Assembly: GCF_024449025.1 (NCBI RefSeq) | Contig: NZ_JAHLKM010000002.1 | Location: forward strand, 62,001 to 126,000 | Direction of reading: 5' to 3' | Length of the DNA: 64,000 bases | DNA from: Natronomonas aquatica | GTDB lineage: Archaea; Halobacteriota; Halobacteria; Halobacteriales; Haloarculaceae | In this document: positions 15,656 to 24,706 of the stretch, in pieces | Position numbering within the stretch: position 1 is the first letter of the stretch | How the letters are laid out: the number at the start of each line of letters is the position of its first letter | Translations under genes and position numbers: made by a program | Notes under the pieces: generated by a model | The model's database searches: none | Told to the model about the DNA's origin: nothing | The model's input: only the letters and a program-made list of their open reading frames with translations

Positions 15656-16897
15656 ATGAGCGACGACGACGGCGAGCAGTCCGACAAACAGAGATACGAG
15701 TTCCAGAAAGTGATCGAGGAACTCGACGACTACTCGGGGTCGGGTACCCAGCTCGTGTCGATCTACATTCCGGAGGACAGACAGGTCAGCGACGTGGTCG
15801 CCCACGTCACCCAGGAACACAGCGAAGCGTCGAACATCAAATCGAAGCAGACCCGAACGGCGGTCCAGGACGCCCTCAAAAGCATCAAGGACCGGCTGAA
15901 ATACTACGACACTTTCCCCCCTGAAAACGGGATGGTACTCTTTTCGGGGGCGGTCGACGCCGGCGGCGGCCAGACCGACATGGTCACCGAAGTGCTCGAG
16001 TCGCCGCCGGACCCGATCGAATCGTTCCGGTACCACTGCGATTCGCACTTTCTGACCGAACCGCTCCAGGAGATGCTCGGCGACAAGGGGCTGTACGGCC
16101 TCGTCGTCCTCGACCGCCGGGAGGCCAACGTCGGGTGGCTGAAGGGCAAACGCGTCGAACCGGTCAAATCGGCCTCCTCTCTGGTCCCCGGCAAACAGCG
16201 GAAGGGCGGCCAGTCAGCCCAGCGGTTCGCCCGGCTCCGGCTCGAGGCGATCGACAACTTCTATCAGGAGGTCGCGGGGATGGCGAACGATCTCTTCGTC
16301 CCGAAGCGCCACGAGATGGACGGCATCTTGATCGGCGGGCCCTCCCCGACCAAAGACGAATTCGTCGACGGAGACTATCTCCACCACGAACTCCAGGACA
16401 TGGTACTCGGGAAGTTCGACGTCTCCTACACCGACGAATCCGGTCTCTACGATCTGGTCGACGCCGCAGAGGACGTGCTGGCCGAGACGGAGGTAATGAA
16501 GGACAAATCCGAGATGGAGGAGTTCTTCGAACAGCTCCACGACGGCGGGAAGGCGACCTACGGGTTCGACGCCACCCGCCAGAACCTCATGATGGGATCG
16601 GTCGATCGTCTGTTGATAAGCGAGGACCTCCGGAAGGACGTCGTCACCTACGATTGTGGATCCCGCGAGGAGTTCGAACTCGTCGACCGGCGGGCCGACA
16701 CGCCGGCACATACCTGCGAGAACGGGGGCGAGGGCGAGGTCGTCGAACGCGAGGACGCGATCGATCACCTCATCGAGCTGGCCGAACAGCGCGGCTCCGA
16801 GGTGAAGTTCATCTCGACGGACTTCGAGAAGGGCGACCAGTTGCTTTCGGCATTCGGCGGGATCGCCGGCATTCTCCGGTACTCGACGGGCGTCTAG
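15656..16897 (+). CDS. prf1: Peptide chain release factor aRF1
   Basis: 413 residues, the archaeal class 1 release factor that reads all three stop codons. The N-terminal domain contains NIKSKQTRTAVQDAL, equivalent to the NIKS stop-codon loop. The catalytic GGQ appears as KQRKGGQSAQRFARLR (about residues 180-195). The C-terminal domain binds aRF3-type partners. The ATG at 15656 (MSDDDGEQSD) is chosen over an upstream in-frame extension because homology starts after it and the upstream part would overlap serA. It is 56 bases after serA on the same strand, with an independent role. Confidence 0.96.
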   Translation: MSDDDGEQSDKQRYEFQKVIEELDDYSGSGTQLVSIYIPEDRQVSDVVAHVTQEHSEASNIKSKQTRTAVQDALKSIKDRLKYYDTFPPENGMVLFSGAVDAGGGQTDMVTEVLESPPDPIESFRYHCDSHFLTEPLQEMLGDKGLYGLVVLDRREANVGWLKGKRVEPVKSASSLVPGKQRKGGQSAQRFARLRLEAIDNFYQEVAGMANDLFVPKRHEMDGILIGGPSPTKDEFVDGDYLHHELQDMVLGKFDVSYTDESGLYDLVDAAEDVLAETEVMKDKSEMEEFFEQLHDGGKATYGFDATRQNLMMGSVDRLLISEDLRKDVVTYDCGSREEFELVDRRADTPAHTCENGGEGEVVEREDAIDHLIELAEQRGSEVKFISTDFEKGDQLLSAFGGIAGILRYSTGV

Positions 16898-16912
16898 GGC
16901 GGCGTTTCGCGT

Positions 16913-17548
16913 TCAAAACGGCAGCACCGATATCCCGAGCAGATACGTCGAGGCAATATCGCCGGCGAATACGAGGAACATCGCCGCCGCCACGCGTCTG
17001 ATCAGCGTCATGTTCAGATACTGCGTCGTCCGCGCGAAAGTCACGGCGGTGAGTGTGCTTACCGGAACGATCGCGGCCATCTCGCCGACCCAGATCGCCG
17101 GGTTGGCGCCGTAGGTGGCCGCGAGACTGATCGTGATAAGCTGTGTCTTGTCGCCGAACTCGGCGACAGCCATCGCGGAAAACGACGAGAGATACCCTTC
17201 CCAGTTCGAGACGGGGGAGGTCCCGCCGTCGGTCGTTGCGGCTTCCCCCGGGTTCGGCTCCGCCGACGTACCGTCCATCGCGGACCCGTCATAGAGGATC
17301 CAGACCGCGAACAGCACGAACAGCCCGGCCGTCGCGGCGTCGAGATAGGCGACCGGGAGCGCCCCCCTGAGGGCCTCCCCGAGCAGGATCTCGAGGACGG
17401 TCCAGCCGCCGAAGGCCGTCGCGGCGCCGGCGACGACGAGGTAGGGGTTGTAGGTCGTCGCGAGCCCCGCGATCACCAGCTGGCCCTTCTCGCCGGGAAG
17501 GGCGAGCAACTGCAGCGTGAACGCGGTCACGAACACCTCGACCCACAT
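16913..17548 (-). CDS. TMEM165/GDT1 (UPF0016) family cation transporter
   Basis: 211 residues with six helices in two repeats. Each repeat carries a family E-x-G-D-K-(T/S)-like motif: LALPGEKGQLV near residue 18 and AEFGDKTQLITISLAAT near residue 138. The first repeat deviates by having E where D is usual. The central acidic loop (about 85-115) separates the halves. Family members move Ca2+ or Mn2+ in exchange for protons. It converges on prf1 with a 15-base gap and is a stand-alone gene. Confidence 0.88.
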   Translation of the reverse strand: MWVEVFVTAFTLQLLALPGEKGQLVIAGLATTYNPYLVVAGAATAFGGWTVLEILLGEALRGALPVAYLDAATAGLFVLFAVWILYDGSAMDGTSAEPNPGEAATTDGGTSPVSNWEGYLSSFSAMAVAEFGDKTQLITISLAATYGANPAIWVGEMAAIVPVSTLTAVTFARTTQYLNMTLIRRVAAAMFLVFAGDIASTYLLGISVLPF

Positions 17549-17618
17549 TGTATCGGGGTTACTCTCGGGAGCCTAAAGGGTGCGGATTCCCGACAGCTCT
17601 GCGGCGTCGTCGGCCGGA

Positions 17619-18017
17619 TCACTCCTCCAGAAGCTGTTCGAGCTGGTGGCGCCGCCGGTCGATGTCGAAGTCGGGATCGACGCCGCCCTGAACGTTGAGC
17701 CGATCGAGAAGCAACAGCGGATCGGCGCCCGCGGCCTCGGCCGCCGGTATCAGCGCTTCCAGGGCGTTCCGATTGAGCGCGAGCGAGTCCAACAGCCCGA
17801 TCGCGATCGCGAGCGGGACCGCCGCCTCGTCGGTCGGGAACGCACTCGAGATCCGATCGAACCGCGGATCCGGATCGGCGGTGCCGTCCCCGGGGGCCGT
17901 CAGCGTGAGACACTCCGGACAGAGCGCGGCCCGATCGGACGCCTCGGGGAGGTGGGTTCGGTACGTCGCCGGCACGTCGAAGACGACAGGTCGGGCACCG
18001 CAGTTCGGACACTCCAT
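17619..18017 (-). CDS. Zinc-ribbon protein, DUF6276-like
   Basis: 132 residues. The N-terminal ribbon uses two Cys pairs, CPNC at residues 3-6 and CPEC at about 33-36. An all-helical domain follows, with a Leu/Ala-rich region (PLAIAIGLLDSLALNRNALEALI) and a C-terminal acidic helix. I recall haloarchaeal proteins of this shape as DUF6276; no role is known. It has no co-directional neighbour close enough for an operon. Confidence 0.7.
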   Translation of the reverse strand: MECPNCGARPVVFDVPATYRTHLPEASDRAALCPECLTLTAPGDGTADPDPRFDRISSAFPTDEAAVPLAIAIGLLDSLALNRNALEALIPAAEAAGADPLLLLDRLNVQGGVDPDFDIDRRRHQLEQLLEE

Positions 18018-18136
18018 GCCGTCGTTACCGATCCGACGGACATCAAACCGTCCGTTCCCGACGAGAGATAGCAGTCCCCGTCCCGTGCCCGAACGGTAAC
18101 TTATTAGCGTCTACTGGGGATATCCGCACCCGAGAG

Positions 18137-19279
18137 ATGACGGCAGCCCCAGGCGTATGTGTGATCACCCCGACCGTTCGCAATCCCGGATTCATCGAGG
18201 CGTACGTTCGAAACGCCGAGGAGAACGGGTTCGATACCGACCGACTGTTCGTGTTGATGGTGACGGAGGACTTCTGTGATACCGACGGGATGCGGGCGCT
18301 GCTCGATCGGCTGGGAGTCGAGGGCGCGGTGTTCGGGGGGAAAGAACGGGACGCCTGGTACGAGGAACGCGGCGTCGGCGCGTACTCGGACGTCGTCCCG
18401 TCCGCCTCCCACGCCGAGACCAGTTTCGGGCTGCTCTACCTGTGGGACCGCCCGGGGTTCGAGTACGGCGTCTTCCTCGACGACGATACGGCGCCACATC
18501 CCGACTTCGATTTCTTCGGGACACACCTCGACCAACTGGGAACCCGGCGGACGGTCGAACACGTCTCCTCCGACGAACGGTGGGTGAACGTGCTGTATCA
18601 GAACGCCGACGAACACGGGCTGTATCCACGCGGCTACCCGTACTCGGCGATGGACGAGACCATCGAGACGGAAACCAAAGAGACCGACGAGATCGTCGCC
18701 TCCCAGGGGCTGTGGACGAACATCCCCGACCTCGATGCGGTCCGGATCCTGATGGACGGCGACCTCAAGGGACAGGCACAGACGTTGACGAAAAAAGAGG
18801 ATTTCACCCACAGTTTTGCGGCCGCCGAGGGCAACTTCCTTACGGTCTGTTCGATGAACCTGGCGTTCAAACGCGAGATCGTCCCTGCGTTCTATCAGTT
18901 CCCGATGGACGACAACGAGTGGGGGATCGGCCGGTTCGACGACATCTGGTCGGGGCTGACGCTCAAAAAAGCAGCCGACATGCTCGATAAAAGCCTCATC
19001 AACGGGTTCCCGCTGTGTGAACACAACAAGGCCGAACGGAGCACGTTCAGCGATCTGACGAACGAGGCCCCCGCCCTGGAGTTGAACGAACACTTCTGGG
19101 AGGCACTTGCCGCCGCCCCCGACGAGGCAGACGACTACGCCGACGCCTACGAGGAGATGATCAGCGCGGTCGAGGCGTACGATTTCTCCGAGTACGACAA
19201 CGCGGAGTTCATCGAATTCGCCGTCGAGAAGATGGAGCGGTGGCTCGTTGTTCTCAACGAGTTACAATCAGAAAAGTAA
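18137..19279 (+). CDS. Reversibly glycosylated polypeptide-like (GT75) glycosyltransferase or mutase
   Basis: 380 residues, soluble. The start MTAAPGVCVITPTVRNPGFIEAY and the DDDTAPHPDFDFF motif (about residue 120) give a GT-A nucleotide-sugar fold with a DxD metal site. The overall plan, including the PRGYPYSA segment and the MNLAFKREIVPAFYQFPM region, recalls the plant RGP/UDP-arabinopyranose mutase family, often labelled alpha-1,4-glucan-protein synthase. It would act on nucleotide sugars in the cytoplasm. It opens a four-gene rightward cluster for a surface glycan. Confidence 0.75.
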   Translation: MTAAPGVCVITPTVRNPGFIEAYVRNAEENGFDTDRLFVLMVTEDFCDTDGMRALLDRLGVEGAVFGGKERDAWYEERGVGAYSDVVPSASHAETSFGLLYLWDRPGFEYGVFLDDDTAPHPDFDFFGTHLDQLGTRRTVEHVSSDERWVNVLYQNADEHGLYPRGYPYSAMDETIETETKETDEIVASQGLWTNIPDLDAVRILMDGDLKGQAQTLTKKEDFTHSFAAAEGNFLTVCSMNLAFKREIVPAFYQFPMDDNEWGIGRFDDIWSGLTLKKAADMLDKSLINGFPLCEHNKAERSTFSDLTNEAPALELNEHFWEALAAAPDEADDYADAYEEMISAVEAYDFSEYDNAEFIEFAVEKMERWLVVLNELQSEK

Positions 19280-19307
19280 TGGGTCGTACGGCGTCATGTG
19301 AACTCAA

Positions 19308-20639
19308 ATGCGGAACACGGTCTTTGTCGTGCTCGATTCCATGCGGCGTGATCACCTGGGGGCCTACAACGAAGCGGTGGACTTCACCGAACACATCGAC
19401 CGCATCGCCGAGGAATCGATCGTATACGAGGACGCAGTCGCACAGGCACCGTGGACACTCCCGTCGCATGCCTCGGTGTTCACCGGGACGTATCCGTGGG
19501 AACACGGGGCGACCAACCAGAACGCCCACCTGGAGACGGACGGACCGACGCTGGCCGAGAAGTTCGAGCGGGAAGGCTACACGACGGCTGCCGTCACCCC
19601 CAACATCTGGGTGACACCGCACAAGGGGATGACCGACGGCTTCGGGACAGTAGAGAACTTCCTCGGTCTGGGGGGGCTGACACCGTTCGAGAAGCTCTAC
19701 CGGAGCGCGTCCAAGTTCCTCGAGCGGATGGACGAGAGGATCCGGCGGCCGATCGTCGAGCCGCTAAACCGGATGTTCGACGCGGCCGATATCGATACGG
19801 CGTGTCGGTCCGCGGAGACGATCGACGCCGCGATCGACTTTCTGGGGGCACACGCCGGGGATCGGGATCCGTTCTTCTTGTTCGTCAACCTGATGGAACC
19901 CCACGAGCCGTACGACCCGCCACAGGAGTATCTCGATCGGCACGGCGTTCGGGACCTGAGCGCCGTCCCGGACGACAACGAGGCGTTCTTCGTCGGCGAG
20001 ACCGATTACAGCGAACTGCGGGCGGCGTATCGGGCCTCGGCCGATTACACCGACGACCTGATCGGCCGGCTCGATCGGGCGCTGTCGACACACGGTCTCG
20101 ACGAGACGGTCCTCGTCGTGGCGGGGGATCACGGCCAGGCGCTCGGGGAGGGCGATTTTTTCGGCCACCAGTTCACGGTCCGCGAGGAGGTGGTCTCGGT
20201 GCCGCTCCTCGTTCGACACCCGGACGAATCCCCGCGTCGGGACGATCGGCTGGTGGAGCTCAGGGAACTGTACCGGCTCCTCCCCCGGGTCGCAGGCATC
20301 GATAGCTACGAGGGGCTCGGGACGGACACGGCCCTGGGCGGCTACGAGTTCCCGGAGGTGTTCAAACGCTACATCGACGAGGACCGGATGGACCACTACT
20401 ACCGCAAGTACCGCTACTACCGCACCGGGGACGAGAAGTTCGTCAAGAGCGAACGGGAGGACGGGACAGTCTCCTACACGCGGACCGACCTCGAGACGGG
20501 GACGGAGCGCCGCGTCGAGGGAGAACACCGGCGGTTGCTCGACGAACTGGACGACGCCGAGGAGAGCCAAACATCGCGATCGACGATCGAGGAGAACGAA
20601 GCGATCGAGCGACGACTCGAGGAACTCGGTTACCGATAG
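19308..20639 (+). CDS. Alkaline phosphatase/sulfatase-superfamily hydrolase with Thr nucleophile position
   Basis: 443 residues, no signal peptide. Metal-site motifs are present: FVVLDSMRRDHLGAYN at the start, FLFVNLMEPHEPYDPP (about 188-203) and VVAGDHGQALGEGDFFGHQF (about 265-284). At the nucleophile site, where sulfatases have Cys or Ser (C/S-x-P-S-R), this protein has TLPSHASVFTGTYP. Thr at this place is found in phosphoglycerol and phosphoethanolamine transferases such as LtaS, so a sulfatase acting through formylglycine is unlikely. It may move or remove phosphate groups on the glycan made by its neighbours. The gene starts 28 bases after the GT75-like gene. Confidence 0.75.
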   Translation: MRNTVFVVLDSMRRDHLGAYNEAVDFTEHIDRIAEESIVYEDAVAQAPWTLPSHASVFTGTYPWEHGATNQNAHLETDGPTLAEKFEREGYTTAAVTPNIWVTPHKGMTDGFGTVENFLGLGGLTPFEKLYRSASKFLERMDERIRRPIVEPLNRMFDAADIDTACRSAETIDAAIDFLGAHAGDRDPFFLFVNLMEPHEPYDPPQEYLDRHGVRDLSAVPDDNEAFFVGETDYSELRAAYRASADYTDDLIGRLDRALSTHGLDETVLVVAGDHGQALGEGDFFGHQFTVREEVVSVPLLVRHPDESPRRDDRLVELRELYRLLPRVAGIDSYEGLGTDTALGGYEFPEVFKRYIDEDRMDHYYRKYRYYRTGDEKFVKSEREDGTVSYTRTDLETGTERRVEGEHRRLLDELDDAEESQTSRSTIEENEAIERRLEELGYR

Positions 20640-20709
20640 AAAATGACTGACGAATGATACATCCACACCGCCGGACGGGACGGGTGGGACCATGCAGCGG
20701 GACTGAACG

Positions 20710-21705
20710 ATGAACGAACGAACCAACCGTATACTGTGGTTTCTGCTCTCGACCGGGATACTCGCCGGCCTCGTGTACTTATCGGATTACAGGGAGTTCG
20801 TTGACGTCCTCTTCGGCTCCGATCCCGGATACGTGGCGCTGGCGATCGCGTGTGGCTGTTTCACGCTGTTCATGTGGGGCGTCGTCTGGCACCGGTTCTT
20901 TCGGTTGCTCGATATCCCGATCCGGTTTCGGGACTCGCTCAGCCTGTTGCTCGCCGGGACGTTTCTGAACTCCGTGACGCCGCTGGGGCGGTTCGGCGGC
21001 GAACCGTTCGTGGCGCACCTGATCACACGGAAGACCGACGCGACGTTCCCGCAGGCGCTATCGAGCGTCTCCTCGGCCGATCTCTCCAACGCGTTTCCGT
21101 TCGTCACGTTCGGCACGGTCGCCGTGCTGTATCTGGCGGTGTTCGGCACCATACAGAGCGTCGTCGCCGACATCGTCCCGGGGGTGGCCGTGCTGGTGGT
21201 CCTCTCGGTGGCGACGGTCTATCTCCTCTGGTTCGGCGGGATGCAGGATCTCTCGGGGTACGTCGGCAGCCGACTCGGTTTGAACGTCGACTTCGGCCGG
21301 TTCCAGCCGTACGTCGATTCGGGCAAAAAAAAGGTCGGACAGACCCTCTCTCGGATGCGTAGTGTCGGTGACAATCCCCGGGAGGTCGCCCCGACGCTTC
21401 TGTTCTCCCACATCGCCGTTCTGGGACACATCGGCGCGGTGTATTTCGTTTTGCTTTCCGTCGGCGTCGAACCGATGCTACATACGATTCTGCTTGTGGT
21501 AGCGCTCTCGGCGTTCCTGACGTTCTCGCCGACCCCGGGGAGCGTGGGGACGTTCGAAGCCGGGTTCGCGGGGCTGATCGTCGTGTTCTTTCCGGTATCC
21601 GGCGCGACCGCGACGACCGTCGCGGTCCTCTATCGGGTCGGCACGTATCTCCCCGGCGTCGTCTTCGGGTACGTCAGCCTCGCCGGCATCAGGGGATTGA
21701 AATAG
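20710..21705 (+). CDS. Flippase-like membrane protein (LPG synthase TM region / UPF0104)
   Basis: 331 residues with about eight helices. Characteristic segments are SLLLAGTFLNSVTPLGRFGGEPFVAHLITRK (about 77-107) and TFSPTPGSVGTFEAGFAGLIVVF near the C-terminus. This is the family of the membrane half of lysyl-phosphatidylglycerol synthase, which in archaea includes proteins thought to help flip or handle dolichol-linked sugars. Located between a phosphatase/sulfatase-fold enzyme and a GT2 enzyme, it likely serves the same glycan pathway. Direct flippase activity is an inference. Confidence 0.8.
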   Translation: MNERTNRILWFLLSTGILAGLVYLSDYREFVDVLFGSDPGYVALAIACGCFTLFMWGVVWHRFFRLLDIPIRFRDSLSLLLAGTFLNSVTPLGRFGGEPFVAHLITRKTDATFPQALSSVSSADLSNAFPFVTFGTVAVLYLAVFGTIQSVVADIVPGVAVLVVLSVATVYLLWFGGMQDLSGYVGSRLGLNVDFGRFQPYVDSGKKKVGQTLSRMRSVGDNPREVAPTLLFSHIAVLGHIGAVYFVLLSVGVEPMLHTILLVVALSAFLTFSPTPGSVGTFEAGFAGLIVVFFPVSGATATTVAVLYRVGTYLPGVVFGYVSLAGIRGLK

Positions 21706-21806
21706 AGCGCCGAAGGCCCGTTCCAGGACGCCACGCCGGGAGGAACCCTCACAATCCCGAATATTCACTTTTAATACCCACCCCTGATAGGCAAAGGATA
21801 ACTCCT

Positions 21807-22616
21807 ATGATGATCGCCGCGTTCATGCCTGTTTTGAACGAAGCGGAACGTATCGGCCGGGCGATCTCGTCGCTGCAACGACAGACACACCCGATCTCGA
21901 AGCTGGTCGTGGTCGACGGCGGCAGTACCGATACGACACACGAGGAAGTCGAGGCGATCGCCACCGAAACCGACTTCGAGATCGACCTGCACGTGATCGA
22001 GGGGGCTGGCGTCCGGTACTCCTCGCAGTTCGGCGCCGAGAAGGCCGCCGAACACCTTTCGGAAGAAGGGAACGGAAACGACGGGGTTGTTCTCAGACTC
22101 GAGGGCGATTCGGCTCTCGAGGAGACGTTCGTCGAGCGGGCCGTCTCGCGGCTCGAAGACGAGTCCCACACCGTGTTCGGCGGGCCGGTCAAACCGCACG
22201 ATCCGGCCGAGAAACCGTTTTTGAAGCGCGTATTTACGCTCGTACAGAACGCCGAGGAGCTGCCGAAGGGTCGCGGGATGGCGTTCAGAGCGAGCGATTT
22301 CTACGCGGTCGAGGGCTACCGGATGGAATCGGAGGAGGACATCCAGGCCTCCGAGATCGACTGCCTCGAAGACGGAATCCTCGTCTCCAAGCTACAGGAG
22401 CGGGGCGGGGTCGCGTTCTGTCACGACACCTGCGTCTACAGCACCGTCCCCTCGACATCGGCGACCTCGCCCCGGCGGTGGTGGATCGCCGCGAAGATCG
22501 AACGGGAGATGGGACCGACCAGCTACTTCACCCGGATCGCGAGCCCGGTCAACAAGCTCTTTTATCTCGGCGAGCGGTTCGTCGAGGCGGTTCACAGCCG
22601 GCGGCAGGTCCCCTGA
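21807..22616 (+). CDS. Family 2 glycosyltransferase
   Basis: 269 residues with a GT-A fold: AAFMPVLNEAERIGRAISSL at the N-terminus, VVDGGSTDTTHEE (about 46) and a metal-binding-type segment VVLRLEGDSALEETFV (about 93). The acceptor region includes GGPVKPHDPAEKPFLKRVF. No membrane helices. The start may be either of two adjacent Met codons. A TATA-like TTTTAATACC near 21770-21779 gives it its own promoter. It closes the glycan cluster; an IS element follows about 120-200 bases downstream. Confidence 0.85.
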   Translation: MMIAAFMPVLNEAERIGRAISSLQRQTHPISKLVVVDGGSTDTTHEEVEAIATETDFEIDLHVIEGAGVRYSSQFGAEKAAEHLSEEGNGNDGVVLRLEGDSALEETFVERAVSRLEDESHTVFGGPVKPHDPAEKPFLKRVFTLVQNAEELPKGRGMAFRASDFYAVEGYRMESEEDIQASEIDCLEDGILVSKLQERGGVAFCHDTCVYSTVPSTSATSPRRWWIAAKIEREMGPTSYFTRIASPVNKLFYLGERFVEAVHSRRQVP

Positions 22617-22685
22617 GAGTGTGACCGTACGGCCGTACTATCTTGATTCAGCGAGAGAATCCAGCCCTTCCCGTGAGTGACGAGT

Positions 22686-22706
22686 GTTCCGACGCTCAGT
22701 CGGAAC
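22686..22706 (+). terminator. Hairpin after the GT2 gene
   Basis: A perfect 8-base stem, GTTCCGAC/GTCGGAAC, with a 5-base loop, 70 bases after the GT2 stop. It lacks a following T-run, so it may be either a processing or termination hairpin of the GT2 transcript or part of the left end of the IS200/IS605 element. Confidence 0.3.
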
Positions 22707-22833
22707 CGAGGAGCGAACAGGGCGGGCGTGAATCGCGTAAGCTCTGTGCAACGAACCACTCGGTTTCTCCCTACTGAATACCTCACGTCACAAGAATTAT
22801 CTGACTTGGATTGTCTATATCTGCTAAGGCCAA

Positions 22834-23226
22834 ATGAAGTATCATCTGCAAACCGGATCGCATACAGTGTACGCGCTCCAGTATCACTTTGTGACCGTCA
22901 CGAAGTACCGTGCCGATATTCTTACCGAAGAGCGGCTTGAGCGTGTCGCTGAAATCGCCCACGATATTGCAGATGGCTTTGAGGCTGACATCAAGAACGT
23001 GGACGGCGGCACCGACCACGTTCATATCCTGTTTCAGACCAAACCAACCACAGACCTCACGAAGTTCATCAACTCACTCAAAGGTGTCACGTCTCGACGG
23101 ATTCGGTCGGAGTTTCCCGAAGTGACTCAGACGCTCGAAGATGCGTTCTGGCAACCGGGATACTTCCTCGCCACGACCGGCCAAGTGAGCATTGACGTGC
23201 TGATGGACTACGTGGACGACCAGTAG
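22834..23226 (+). CDS. tnpA: IS200/IS605 transposase TnpA
   Basis: 130 residues, full length for the Y1 single-strand transposase. The HUH metal motif is seen in DHVHILFQTKP (about residues 63-73), and the nucleophilic Tyr in LMDYVDDQ near the C-terminus. It cuts and joins single-stranded ends at hairpins. It ends 1 base before tnpB, so the two are co-transcribed. Confidence 0.95.
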   Translation: MKYHLQTGSHTVYALQYHFVTVTKYRADILTEERLERVAEIAHDIADGFEADIKNVDGGTDHVHILFQTKPTTDLTKFINSLKGVTSRRIRSEFPEVTQTLEDAFWQPGYFLATTGQVSIDVLMDYVDDQ

Positions 23227-23227
23227 C

Positions 23228-24373
23228 ATGACCGCGACAACCACGAAAACGCTGGAAGCTACGCTCGCCCCGCCGACAGCACACAAAGAGCGGAAACTGT
23301 GTGACCTGCTCGACACCTACCGGGAGGGGCTGCACGAGGCCTTCGACGCCGAGTGTGGCACGATGAGCGCAACCAGCGACGTGGTGACGACTTATGACCT
23401 CCCGTATCAGGTGAAAGCAGCCCTGTGCAACTACGTCCCGCAACTTCACGACACCTACGACGCACAGGAGCTAGACGACAACCACCCGGTTCGGCTCACC
23501 AACCAAGCCGCCGAGTTCGACCACTCGGCGGCGCGTGACTACGAGTTTACGTGGTGGGCACCACAACCCGGTCGCGGGACGAATTTCTGGATACCGCTTC
23601 GTATCAATCCCGAACAAGACGGTCTGTGGCACGACCTCGTATATGGGGACGCTTCGGCGGGACAACTCCGACTGCAACGCCACCGCGCGTCGTGGACACT
23701 CCACGTCACCGTCGAATTCCCGGTCAAAGAACCAGACTACGAACCGACAGACGACGATGTAACGCCAGTCGGCTTCGATATTGGCGAAGCGCACCTGCTC
23801 GCGGGCTGTGCCTGCGAGCAGGGCACTCCGACCGACCCACTGCTTATCAACGGAGGCCGCGCTCGCCACCTCCGCAAAGAGATGTTCACGACACTCAAGC
23901 GCCTCCAAGAGCGTGACGCCGCCCAGTGGCGGATAGACGAGCGATTCGACCACTATCAGAACGCACTCACAGACATCATCGAGAAGGCGTCTCGACGTGC
24001 CGTCGAGTACGCCTGTCGATTCGAGAAGCCAGTCCTCGTGCTGGAAGACCTCTCGGACATCCGCGAAGACCTCGATTACGGCGAGTGGATGAACCGACGC
24101 CTCCACGCATGGGCGTTCGCTCGGCTTCAACAGCGCATCGAGGACAAAGCACGAGAGGCGGGGATTCCGGTTAGATACGTCCGACCGGGGTACACGAGCC
24201 AGACGTGTCACGAGTGCGGTCACATCGGGCACCGGAACGGCGACGTGTTCCGGTGTGCGAACGACGAGTGTTGGGTGTCGGAGTACCACGCAGACATCAA
24301 CGCGGTCGCCAGACTACGTCTGGCGGGCAGCCAGAAATCTGCGATTTCTGGCCACGGCGGTCAACATCGCTGA
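23228..24373 (+). CDS. tnpB: RNA-guided nuclease TnpB (IS605 OrfB)
   Basis: 381 residues. RuvC active-site residues are all visible: Asp in VGFDIGEAHLLAG (about 188), Glu in VLVLEDLSDI (about 279) and Asp in YHADINAVARLR (about 358). The zinc finger between the last two is CHECGHIGHRNGDVFRC...C. The N-terminal half is the RNA/DNA-binding part. TnpB proteins cut DNA next to a short motif using a guide RNA from the element's right end, which keeps the element in place after excision. No frameshift or lost catalytic residue was seen. Confidence 0.93.
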   Translation: MTATTTKTLEATLAPPTAHKERKLCDLLDTYREGLHEAFDAECGTMSATSDVVTTYDLPYQVKAALCNYVPQLHDTYDAQELDDNHPVRLTNQAAEFDHSAARDYEFTWWAPQPGRGTNFWIPLRINPEQDGLWHDLVYGDASAGQLRLQRHRASWTLHVTVEFPVKEPDYEPTDDDVTPVGFDIGEAHLLAGCACEQGTPTDPLLINGGRARHLRKEMFTTLKRLQERDAAQWRIDERFDHYQNALTDIIEKASRRAVEYACRFEKPVLVLEDLSDIREDLDYGEWMNRRLHAWAFARLQQRIEDKAREAGIPVRYVRPGYTSQTCHECGHIGHRNGDVFRCANDECWVSEYHADINAVARLRLAGSQKSAISGHGGQHR

Positions 24374-24632
24374 CCGCCACGACCCGTGGGGTGAGAGCCT
24401 GCCGCTGAAACCGGCGGGCGATGACATCTCACGGGATGGGAGCGCCTGTGACAGCGCCACGACCTCGTTCGAGACGGCGGAGCCGTCTCGTGATCACGAA
24501 AGACGCGACGCGTCTTTCGAACGACACCGAGAGACGAGCGAGAGACCCTCGCAGATGACCCTCTCGACTCTCCACGGGCCGGAACCCTCTGCCAGCAACA
24601 ACGAAACGTAGCTGGTATTCCCATGCCGGGAA
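24374..24632 (+). ncRNA. Candidate guide (omega/reRNA) tail of the IS605 element
   Basis: Non-coding right end after tnpB. It holds two adjacent perfect hairpins, GAGACGGC-GGA-GCCGTCTC at 24471-24489 and GAAAGACGC-GAC-GCGTCTTTC at 24498-24518, and the right-end hairpin at 24618-24632. In known systems the guide RNA overlaps the 3' end of tnpB and runs to the right end, with the guide taken from flanking DNA. If the element ends near 24632, the guide would begin with the sequence just after it. Boundaries are inferred, not observed. Confidence 0.4.
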
Positions 24633-24706
24633 GCCGCACCGTTCACGGCGCGGAGGATGTCACTCCGTATATTTATGTACTCCACAGCGGTAGACCGTTG
24701 TGAAGC

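Larger units (their letters stand above)
22740..24640 (+). mobile_element. IS200/IS605-family element (tnpA + tnpB)
   Basis: Two adjacent genes encode a Y1 HUH transposase and a TnpB nuclease, with about 90 bases to the left and about 265 to the right. A small hairpin TTCCC-ATGCC-GGGAA at 24618-24632 is a good candidate for the right-end recognition hairpin. The left end lies somewhere between about 22740 and 22800 (around TTTCTCCCTACTGAATACC) but I could not fix the cleavage site. Such elements have no terminal inverted repeats and make no target duplication. Both genes look intact, so the element could be active. Confidence 0.8.
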
